Part shown: positions 15,101 to 27,100 of the stretch, one piece after another
Position numbering within the stretch: position 1 is the first letter of the stretch
Layout: each line of letters starts with the position of its first letter
The notes under the pieces: model-generated
Database searches by the model: none
The model's input: only the letters and a program-made list of their open reading frames with translations
Told to the model about the DNA's origin: nothing
Assembly: GCA_946406115.1 (NCBI GenBank)
Contig: OX291552.1
Coordinates: 5,022,001 to 5,086,000 of the forward strand
Direction of reading: 5' to 3'
Source: Apoda limacodes
Lineage: Eukaryota > Arthropoda > Insecta > Lepidoptera > Limacodidae
DNA: 64,000 bases
Position numbers and translations under genes: made by a program

Positions 15101-18100
15101 TCGCGACATATTTCTATGTACTTCGTTCTATCTTAATCCCAATTTTTCTTTAGTTGTCTGCTAACTTTACGGAAAAATACTGTACAACAAACAAGATATA
15201 AAAGCGACAAATTTTATTTCTTCTCAACAAATACTCGGAAAATTACACATTTTATTTCATTTCGATCGGCGAAAGTTATTTTGCTTACTCTTTTAATTAA
15301 AAAAATATAAATCGTAAGTTGCCTACTAAAACGTAAAAAAGAAAAAACCCTATAAAAATAAATGTATAAAAGCGGCAAATTTTATATTTTCACGGATAAA
15401 TCACGGCAGTTCCTATGTATTTGGTTTTCTCTAAATCCCATTTTTTTCGTTTGTGTCACTAACTTTACGTAAAGTTAGCAGAAAACTCTATAACTCAAAA
15501 TATATAAAAGCGACAAATTTTATTTTTTCACGGATAAATCACGGCAAATTAGCGGCATATTACGCAACTTATTTCATTTCAATTTGCGATAGTTGTTCTG
15601 TTAACTTTACGTACATAAGTGTTTAGGCCATCTGCGGTAAGAAACAGTAGACAGTAGTCATGAAGAAATTCTTTGGTTTAAGATTGTACCAAATATTTTT
15701 CAATTATATTACGGCGACAAGAAGCTCCAATGAAAACATTGCATTGTTTTAGGAGCCCCAACCTCTGCAGCCGTGGGCAGGCGTGCACAATGCTACAGAG
15801 TACGGTTCAGCATGTATCCAATACCAAGCACTGTCTCAAATAGTCACCGGTAAGTTACATCTGTTAAGGGCTTGTTAGACATAATACTTCACTTAATAAT
15901 AATGACGTGGTGAACTGAAATCATTACTCAATATCTTAAAATGATTTATGGTAAAAACTTTGGATTACGAATTTGTGAAAAAAAAACAAATATTTCGAAA
16001 CCATATGTTACGAATATAAGATTTCAGATTTGGATATGGTTATAGATAAGATAATAACAGATATCCAAAATTGAATTTTGGGGGATTTTGAACTTCTCTT
16101 GGGAGTTATTATAATAGGTCCGAAAAATAGAAATTGCTAAATTTGCGTTTTCTTTACGATTTGAGACTCGTTTGCCATCATTGTTAACATGATTTCTGTG
16201 TGTTTATGTATGTAGGTTAGCTTTTTTTGCTTCTCGACAATCGATACACCACGTCTTGATTTAGATCTGAAAATAGTTTGAGTAAAATCGGTCCAACAGT
16301 TTGTTTTTTATCGCTAAAAAACTAATTTTTTCAAAGACCCAAAAAATATTCTGAAGAGAAGTTACTCGGGCGGTACTTGCTACCGAACTAATTTTTTATT
16401 ATTATTAAGACAACGGTTTCGTAATTCTTTTTATTTCAGGTATCCGTTTGTTTCAGTTATGGTTTCGCTCCGTTAGCTCCATAACATTTTTCCTCGTTAG
16501 TAACGTCATGTCAGTAATTTGTCCATAATCTAATATTTAAAGCGTTTAAAATAAAATAATATTATCAATATCAATATACCATCACAACACTTATCTCTGA
16601 AGGGGTTGTCAGAGACTACAAACGTCAACTATTGCAGCAAACAGTAAACATTTACGGTAATCTACGTTTCACCGATTGTTATACTTCCCACATACTTGAC
16701 AGGTGGTTACATTGTTGTCATAATTTTTAATACGCGATATAAAGTTTTTACCGTAAATCATTAATAAGAAATTATGTATTAATTATTATATTGACTTTGA
16801 TGATTAACTGAAATGTGATCAACTCAAAAAATAAGAAATAAAGTTTGGTAGAATTTTATATGCAATATTTATTCTTCAGCGATATATAAAGATTTTCACT
16901 ACTAATTTTCAGGAAACGAAGACTGTCTGTTCTTGAATATTTTCACTCCAACTCTTAATGAAAAGGCGTCGCTGCCAGTGCTCGTCTTTTCCCATGGTGG
17001 AGCCTACCTCTTCAGTAGCAGCAGCTCCTTCGATGTATCTCACTTATTGGACTGGGACCTGGTGGTTGTCACTCTCAATTATAGAATTGGTCCATTCGGT
17101 AATCATCAGTTAATGATTATAATGACTCTTGTATTAGACGTGAATCTTTGTATTACTTACGGAAAATATTACGGTAAACATTCAGTACGAGTGTGTAGAC
17201 CATATTCGTTTTTGTAGACGATCTCTTTTTAAACTACTATTATCTACAACACTACAAGAATGGTATAAAACTTGGACTGTTTACTAGTAAAAAAAACGAA
17301 TGTTTACTTTTGCCTTCTTTTTTAAGATCTTAATCGAATCTTTAAGGAACTAGCTGACCCCGCAAACGTTGTTTTTTCTTTTTAAAATTAACTGAGGCGC
17401 CACCTACTGTGAAAGGGTTGAATTAAAACAGACACCTTTCCTGGCGTGTGCAAAACAATTTACCAAAATTTTACTGCAATTGGTTTACCCATAGTGCGCG
17501 AATCCGACTCACACTTGACCTTTTTTTTTAACCTAGTTCTTACAAAAACGAACACATAGAATAATAATTATCCTATTTGGTGCAGTCGTTCGAAAATAAG
17601 GGCGTGACCAAGGGAAAGAGAGATTCATTTTTAGGGTTCCGTACCAAGAGGGTGCCAACGGACCCCTATTACTAAGCTTACGCTGTCTGTCTGTCTGTCT
17701 GTCCGACCATTAAAAGGCTCTATCTTTTGGACCGAAATAGGTAGAAGTCTGAATTTTTCTGAGTATATGTGTTATAATGAGGAATTATCTAACAATAATA
17801 AAGAGTTATAAAATATCGTTGTTCAAGCTTTATCGTAAAAATGGTAATACATAAAAACTTCATACTTGCAGTGAAAAATAGTGTATGACAACAAATAATA
17901 CAAATCAGCCAAGTGTGAGACAGGCCGAAGCCATTACAATTTTAAATTACGGGTACGCCATCTAGCAATAGTATTAAGAGAAACAGTAACACATTTGTCT
18001 GGGGAGTCCCGATACAAGAAACACATTTTCGTTGTTTTTTGTTCTATCGTAAAATAGAAATACATACAAACTTCAAACTTGCAGTAAAAAATAGTGTGAG

Positions 18101-21100
18101 TGTGTGGCCCGTCTCACACTTGGCCGACCAGGTGTCAGACGAGTGTGAGACGAGCGCAAGCCATTACTATTTAAATTACTGGTACACCGCCATCTAGCTT
18201 ATTATTTACAGAAACAGTAACCTATTTGTTTGTAGGAAACGATATTCAAAGTTAAGCAACGTCGGGCTTGATCAGTATTTGGATGGGTGACCACCTAGTG
18301 GCACACTTTTTGTTTTTGCTTTTCGAAAATTACGTAAACTTACATGCGCGTTATTAACTTACTTCGGTCAAGTGCAAGTCGGACTAGCGCATCGTGGGTG
18401 CCGTGCGACGATTATATATCGTCAGAAACGGCTCTAACGATTAGGATGAAATTTTGTATTAAGATAAGGTTTTGCTTTTTTTGCGTTCAAAGCCTTCATC
18501 CAGTTACTATATCTTTTAATGAGTTGAGTTGTTGTGTAATGTACACGTAAGAAAATACAAAATACTAAGGTGGCAAAGAAGCTTGCGGTCCACCTGATAG
18601 TAAGCGGTCATCGCAGCCTATGGACGCTTGCAACACCACTGGGGCAGGCATCAATTTACACTCCTGATTACCAGTTGCTTCCCCGTATTCTAATAAGAAC
18701 TCCATTCCATTAGTGCTGCTGTTTAAAACTGGAACCATACCGCAGAACCTAATAATGTTATTTGGTTGGCGTCATTTAGAAGTACATAGTTGGCAACTGA
18801 CACGCTTTTCGCCTTGAGTAACTGGTATCTGAAATACAGAACTTTACCTATATTTGGAGCAGGGTTTTTAAAAGTTAATTACTTTAGCATACTACAATAT
18901 ATTTATTTTTCTTGTATATTATACAGCTTTAAATGTGCTCACCTTATTCAATAAAAAAATACGAATTACGTATTCAATACTTTACAGGATTTATCAGTAC
19001 AGGGGATGATGTAGCGCCAGGAAATGCTGGGTTGAAGGACCAGGCTTTTGCCCTGCGCTGGGTGCAGCAGAATATTCGAGCATTTGGTGGAAATCCGAAG
19101 AGCGTCACCTTAGCCGGACAGTCTTCCGGTGCTGGCAGTCTGCACTATCACTATCTTTCCCCATGGTCTGATGGTAAAAATCTTTCTTTCTCAATAAACT
19201 GTCTTTATTCCGTACATACATCGGGCTTGGACCTACGCAGCTTGGCGGCGCTGCACTGTAGGAGGGTATTCCCAATAGCAAAGTCTGGCAACATTGATAC
19301 GGATCATCTGTCAATTCACTGGTGTTGTTAACTATTTTTTTCTTAACCAACGAAAATTAATCATAGTTATTTATTACTTTAGCACTTGTTTTATTGCATA
19401 TAGAATGAAACTAAAATCTCGCTCGATTGCGTTGATCTCACGCGCGCCTTAAGGAAAAGAGAAAACAAAATAAAGAAGGACCCTTCATGATGATCACACC
19501 CAAAGAAAGGCCAAAACTCAATCCTAGCGAGTAGAACGTAGGCTTATGCCAAGGCTTTTCTCGTATATTAGAACATTTTATTTCATTTTAAGTGAGTAAT
19601 GTTAACCAGCAACATTTAAAAAAATAACATATTCACAAGTTGACGGAAAACTTTTAAAGGGGTTAAATTATATTTAACTAGACTTTTCCCGCGGCTCCGC
19701 TCGCCCTAAATTTGGTTATCGGCGTAGGATTCTTACGGCAACTCCTTGATTATACTAAAAAAGTTTGTTATAGCAAGCTATAGCTGCGGCTATGGTTCGT
19801 TCGTGGAATTCGGTTATAGTTACTCCCGCGGGAACTTTTGAATTTCCGGGGATAAAAAGTAGCCTTTCTCCTTTTTAGTATCTTTAACTATCTCTGTGTG
19901 CAAAATTTCAGCTCATTTAAATGCTCCCAGTGAAGCAGGATTAAGTAACAAACGTTATAGTTATTCCCGCGGGAACTTTTGAATTTTCCGGGATGGAAAA
20001 TAGCCTATGTCCTTCCCCGGGACTCAGAAAAATTTTACCTAAATCAGTTGAGTGGTTCCCGATCCATTCAGCGGTTGAAGCGTGGCAAACAATCAAACAT
20101 CCAAACTTTCGCATTTATAATATTAATGGGATGGGATGTTATTTTAAGTGCGTAATGTGAACCAGCAACATTTAAAAAAAGAACATATTCACAAGTTGAC
20201 GGAAAGCTTCTAAAGGGGTTTATTTCCCCCAGCCCAATCCTGACTTCTTATAGTTCGTCTAGAAATGGCAACGGGGCAGTCGCGGATACAATTGCCATAT
20301 CGCTCGGCTACAATTCGATGCGGCAGGCACTACATTTAAACTATCTTACTACGAGCTCACCAAGAGCTAGGCATAGAAATCCCAGAGCCGTAAAAACTCT
20401 TAAAAAAGAAACATTTACCGTGCCGAGCAGTCAACCTCTTCTTAGTGCATCTTTTTGAAGCCGGTTGTTTTTTTTTTTGTTAATAAGTTTTTATTACAAA
20501 ACACATTTCAAAAATGTTACAAACTCAGAGAAACTCCGCCCTCGAAGTTATTAGATATTTGAAGGGTCGGCAACACACGGGTTATGTCTCAGGTGTTGAA
20601 AACGTCCATAGGCTGCGGTGACCGCTTACCATCAGGCGAAACGCAAGCTTGTTTGCCAGCTTAGTGGTATAAAAAAAAAAAACGGGTTGCACTCCGGGAG
20701 TGCCGGCAGAAGTGAAAACCTTTACACACGATTCGCGCTTAACACTCAAATATGTCACAAGACATGTCTTTGACATTGTCAAGAAATAATAATGTTTGTT
20801 TATTTACTTTTTTGACGTAGTATATTTGACATCGCAATCTGTCATAGAATTAAAATTCCATATCCAACCTCCCTGTACTACTCATAATCGCGAATACTAA
20901 AAATAAATATTATAATAGGCGTGGAATTACGGTTTCCGTCTTACGAATTTCCACGATTATGACACGTGACCTGACGCGAGTTTATAATTTTTTACCCATA
21001 CCAAAAAAAGTGCACAACGCCGCTAAAGAAGTTTTCACTTCAAAAACAATTAGTTATGTTAACTCTGTGTATAGTATCAAGAATGTGTATATGTAAATTG

Positions 21101-24100
21101 ATATCTTAACCTTCTTAAAATAGCTTATAACTAGTTCCAAACAATTAATTTGTAACATGTTTTAAATATTTTTCGTACAAAGAGGATATAAAGAATATCT
21201 TTTAGTGGCGCTAGTAAGGTAGGTACTGCGCCTAAACTTAAAATTTGCTGCATGAGTCACGTTGACATGCCGCTTAGAAGTCTAGTTATACCTAATAAAC
21301 TTTCTTTTAATGATCAAGGAGTTGGTAGGAATACCACAACGATAACCATATTTAGCGTGGGTGAAACCAGGGGCATTGTATCAAATATTCAGAACTATTT
21401 TTTATTAAATTTTGTGCTTGCTCCACTTGCGTTAGTTTTACTCACACTACGTAGGTGCTTGTAATACTTTCCCTCAACAGGGATAAGTCACACGACTTAT
21501 CCCTCCCAAAATAGTAATCTTGGCCGCGCCCCTGGGTGAAATCGTTAGCAAATGCTAGTTATGTAAAAAATATTTCAACTTCTTTACAGGTTTGTTTCAC
21601 AGAGGTGTAGCCTTCAGTGGGACAGCTCTTTCTCCTTGGAACTTTGATCCAAAACCTGCTGAAAAGGCAAAAAAGTTGGCGTCACTCTTAGGCTGCTCTG
21701 TTGCCAACAGTAAGAACATGATGGACTGCCTCCGAAGAGCTGTGGCAGATGATATAATTGCCGCAGAGGTCAAAATGTTTGTAAGTTATATATTCCATCT
21801 TGAAGTTATTGATTAAAGTTTTTATTTTGGTCACTTTGAATTTAAATACGTAAAGATAATACAAAAGATTAGATAGCCTAGCAGTAAGATTAGATAGAAT
21901 AGAATAGATTAGAATATAAATGTTTATCTTTGAGTATACAGACATTTTTTTTTTTAAATATTCAAATACTAGTAAATAATAATACATTTACTTTCTTTAA
22001 AATAATTAGTTAGATCTATATAGGGTAAGATATGAATCGGGATGTCGCTGTACATATATTTTTGATAGAAACGACTTAAAAAATAAAAAACAGACAAGTG
22101 TCGGTTCACGCGCATTGTAGGGTTCCGTAGCCTGTCACACTAATAAAAAGGGCCAGTACGTTCAACAGTACAATATATTTAATTTTAAGTTTCTCAAAGG
22201 ATAGTCAACTCAAATAAATCAAAACCTTATAAACCTTTAAAGTGCAAATTATAAACTTATCTAGGTATAGGTAAGTAGTTCGAGAAACACATCCACACAT
22301 TATGCGCTTATGAGCGCTTCTGCCACTCTCTGGATTTGTTACTTCGATTCGCCGCCTCGCCGCGCCGCCTGTCTATTGCGTTATTCGAACGTAAATATTG
22401 TTATTAATTCAGTAGAAATTAATATTCAGAATGCTATAATTTAATTTTCTATATTATTACATGGTTCATAAACTTATATTTAATGCCTGTTTTGCACAAG
22501 TACCAATTTTATCTAAGTACCTTCCAATGCGATTTGTTCGAAATTTTTACTTTTCCGATTGCATTTTTAGGTTAATAAACTACTATTACTCATTCAAGTT
22601 GTAAAGTCTAGATACTTGGCTATGATAGTTTACCTTATTATTTCGTTAGATATGATACTTCCATGTTTTTTTTTCACACATGCAAGAACATTCATTTAGT
22701 TGGCAGTGCGGGGGAAGATACTGGATATTTCGCAAACGCATCGCTGAATCAAAAAATAGTTTTCACACACCCTCAATATTTTTAAACGAGGGGTAGACGA
22801 AAAAAAAAAAATATCCCCAGTTTACTTGTGTGTAGGACCACACCCTAATTAATTTTTTTTTAATTTATTTAATCACTTTGTCGGCCTAAGTAATATGTAC
22901 CCCAATCCTAAACACCATTATTGAAAAAAAATTACATTTGCCTAGGAGTGGAAAGTTCGCTTGTTTTCACCTTTCAAGCCCACGATCGAGCCTAAGGGGT
23001 CGAGGAACCCCTTCGTGACGGAGCACCCTTTCATTGCAACCAAACGAGGAGCCATGAAGCACCTGCCTCTTATTGTAATGGAGACTTCTCATAATGGACT
23101 CTATCCTTCAGCAGGTCAGCATTCCATTTATTATTATCAGCCGCAATATTCGGCAAAGGAATTTTCCTTGAAGTCGTCGAAAATGACGTATATAAGTGTA
23201 CAATCCACACTAGGCCCGCGTAATGGACCCAAACCGCCCTCGCCCAAGGTAGCCCGGTGCCTAATAGTGGTTACGTATGAAGGCTGGTAAAGGTTATCCA
23301 AATCCAGACTTAAGGACGCTACGGAGTAACCAATTGGGCAAATTTTTGCCACAGAGATTGTTGAGGGGACGATAAAGGTCATATCTTTTTTTCGATTTAT
23401 TAACTATAATAGCCTTAACTATATATCGTCTCATGACATATACAGTGCGATTTATGTTCTTTTCTTTTCCATACTTGACGATCTGCCTAGGCTTCCAATT
23501 AATTGGCTAATTTAACCAGATGGCTGCTACATATATATAACGTGAGCTAACTATAGCTATACCTTGCTACAGAAAACTTTCATATTATAATCCTAGATGT
23601 GTGGTAGAAATCCCGAGCCGATAACCCAATTTCGCACCGGCGGAGCTGCGGGTAAAAGCTAGTTAATTGTTGTTCGTACCTTTAGCTTTACAGAAAGACA
23701 CCAGTTTGTTAACTGAAATGGAGCAAGGATGGGACCAGATAGCTCCGGAGATCTTCGTGTACGAAGACACGGCACCTCCAACGATAAAGTCCACGATATC
23801 AAAGCAGATCAAAAAGAAATACCTTGGTGGCAAAGCTGTCAGCCAAGCTACGTTCTCCGAACTAACTCAGGTACAATTATACAATGTCTGCCATGAATTT
23901 TATGGTTTTGAAATTTATCAAAGACTACTATTGTTGCGTAGTAGTTAGTTAAGTACGAGTAGTGTACGGAAACAAACACTTGGTGTATCATTTTACCACT
24001 TTTTTATTAACTCAGTTACTTGTATTAAAAGCTTTTAATTTAACTTGTCATTAGTTCCGGTGTCCAATAGAGCTGAAATTTGATATTAGAAGACTTAATG

Positions 24101-27100
24101 GTCTGTTCAGTACAAATTTTGCAGTCGATTTTTAATCAACTTCCTGATGACAATGCCTCTAGAACAAACTATTGAAAAGTTTGTATTTTATCGAGTTTTA
24201 AAAGAAATTTTATAAAAAAATCACCAATATCATTTCAAGTCTATTATGTCCGTTATTTTTTTTGTAATGTTCATTAACAAATGAATAAAGACGAATTTGC
24301 GCCAATTTAAAATTACTTACATTAAAATTTAAAATTACTACTTACATTAGTTAATGAGCTTAGTTTTTAAGACTAAAAATATTCATCATATTTCCTTTTT
24401 CAGTTTCTTTTCGTCGATTTAATTTTTTTGAAAACTTTTAGTTTTTATTAACATTTTTCAATTAGCCTAATTAATCACTTTGGGTGTGACATAGAAGGTG
24501 CGTTTTATTATCAAGCATTGAATGTTCTCTTAGCATGCATCGTTTTGTGAGTCAGAAATATTTACGCTGCTTGCAGCATATGGCGACACTTCAATGCGCT
24601 GCCAAAATAGTGATTGACCATCTGTTTTGTATGGAAATTCCAATCATCAGATCAACTAAAAGCGATCAAAATGTTCAGGCTCTGACTGACCGGCTGTACG
24701 CGGCGAGTGTGGGCGAGTTGGCACACCTGCACGCCAAGCACTCTAAACAAAACGTCTACGTGGGCCGATATTCTTTTAGAGGAGACTACAGCGTATCTTC
24801 TCTTCTCGCTGGCAATAATAAAAACTTTGGTAAGCTGCGTTATTATTACAATAATTAGTGTCAGATAGACATGGGTGAATCAAGAAATCTGTGTGAGCTG
24901 CAGGTCAGATAGAAATTGCTTTACTCTCTTTTTCTGTGACGCCTCAATTTAATCGAGTTTATACTCTGTGAATCTTTCGTTAGTATTTGATTCATAGATA
25001 TTAAGTTAATTAAGTTACGTTGTATTTATACAAGCCATGGGTTCGCAGTGGCTTAGGGACAGCGGCAATTGAATCGAAAATTCGAATAAAACATAAAGCT
25101 GAATGGTCTGTCAATAAGTCTGCTTTAGTAGCTTATTTGTACTTTTTAGTGGATTTGAAGTCTGTTTATGTTTATTTTTTTAATTCATTTGGTCTTCAAG
25201 GTTTATAGTTTATTGCAATTTCTTTAATTTTTCTTCTAAAACCATATATAAGTCAAGCGGACAAATGATAAGAAAGAATAGGAATGGGAAACTACGTGGG
25301 TTCTGTTTCTACTACAGAATATATACGGAATACAAATACAACAAATGATTAAAAATACATTATGAATCTATAAGCGTTCAAATTACTTTTTAACATAACA
25401 TACGTTAGATACATACCTACCGTTTAAGGACCGAACGACAGATATGAGGAAACAGTATAATGGTTAACGTTTTTTATCCTAAAAAGATCCGATCGTATGG
25501 TTTTATTGAATTTAAAGGCCACAATCCCTATAAAATTCTGTACAATTCGAATTTAAAGCGCACATCAATGATGCTTTACGATTTTGAATGCACCGCAACA
25601 CAACGCGCCGCAGTGCACCTAGCCTTAGAATTTCGAGTTGACTGTCATATGAGTTTGCACGTATTAAAATGCGGAGCGATAATTTTTATTGTATGTTTTG
25701 CGTAATGTAAGTTTTTAAATGGCAAGTCTAGAGGTAGAGAGTAGTGGAAGCTCGTCTAAATAATCAAAATGATACTACTCTGGGTTTGTTGGATCAATCT
25801 GTTTTTAAATTCTTCTCTAGATGTCAACATTTTCGAAATTGGTTTATAGATAACAGAGTTCTGAGGTAACAAACATTAAAAAACAAAACCTCTTCCTTTT
25901 ATAAAGTCATTCAAAAACTAACACTTATGGAATATGACTATATCATTGCACAGTCTAAGCTCAAGGTAATAGAGACATACCAAATTTTTATAGTAGCTTT
26001 TGGTAGTATACGAGGCCACTACTAATAATAAATATTTTCGGACATTACACACAGTGCCGTTTGGCCCCAAAGTAAGCAAAGCTAGCGTCATTGATACCAG
26101 ACAACGTATACAAATACATTTATATTACTTTTTTTATGTAAATACATACATATCATACATAAATGCACCCAGACTCAAGACAAACACAAATGTTTATGAC
26201 ATAAATATTTGTCCAGTGCGGGAATCAAACCCTGCGCAGCCACACGCGGCCACACTACCAACTAGGCTGCGAGAGAGTCTTGGGATTTTGGAATCAAAAA
26301 TAATAAGTATTTCAAAAACTATAACTGGCAGGCTTAAACAAAATTGTAGGTTCGTAGATTTTACAACAGAAATAAATTACTAAATGTTTAGGTATTTTCT
26401 TTAATAATTTGCCGGCATTTTACTCCCTCGTATTTACTAATTGTGTCGTCATCCAGGGGCATGCAATGGTGATGATGTACTCCACATATTCAAGGGCTTC
26501 GGCCTGGACTCCAACTCGACGGGCGACAAGGGTATGGAGGATCTCCTTAACAACATGCTCTACACCTTCGCCGCTACTGGGTATGTCTCATTTAACCTTG
26601 CATACTAAGTATTACGAAGGAACAAAAATGATAGTTAAAATGTGTGTGTGTAGTCACATTTATGTCACAGATATATGATATATGAGGGCTATCATTAAAA
26701 CAGTCAGTGGTATATATAAATAAAGAGGTTTTGGTTAGCTCCAAAATGCTTGTTAGCAAACAAAGTGAATTGAGCTGCGAAAAAAACCAAATTGATCAGC
26801 ATGTAAAGTGATATTCGGCAGCGTAGTCATAGCAACAATGACGTTCTAACTTTGAAGGTCATTGCATAGCAAATTAAATATATTTGCAGCAATATTAATA
26901 ACAGAGCAGCAAATCGTGATTCGGGTTATATTAATTATTGGCAAGCAGTAATAGTACATTGTGCATTACTAACAAGAAGCTATTTAGAAACCTAAAGCCA
27001 AAGGCCAAAGGCTTTAATGGCCTGAGTTTGTAATTTCCGTACCGCCTGTGTTACACACAATGTTTTTCATCACATTTGAAAGTAAAAATATAAAAGTATA

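Noticed and set aside
18249..18306. 5S rRNA gene
   Set aside because: Both outer thirds of 5S rRNA are absent and the same partial sequence recurs inside a dispersed repeat.
23694..23870. Alternative acceptor for gene A exon 7 eight bases downstream
   Set aside because: It shifts the frame; the upstream acceptor gives the length and sequence matching gene B.
24535..24678. Upstream extension of the frame before gene A exon 8 (starting MHRFVSQ)
   Set aside because: The stretch is intron sequence; the acceptor at 24677-24678 gives an exon equal in length to gene B exon 8, and the extension matches nothing.
26206..26285. tRNA gene on the minus strand
   Set aside because: A and B boxes are present but no cloverleaf can be completed, and a SINE body follows directly.
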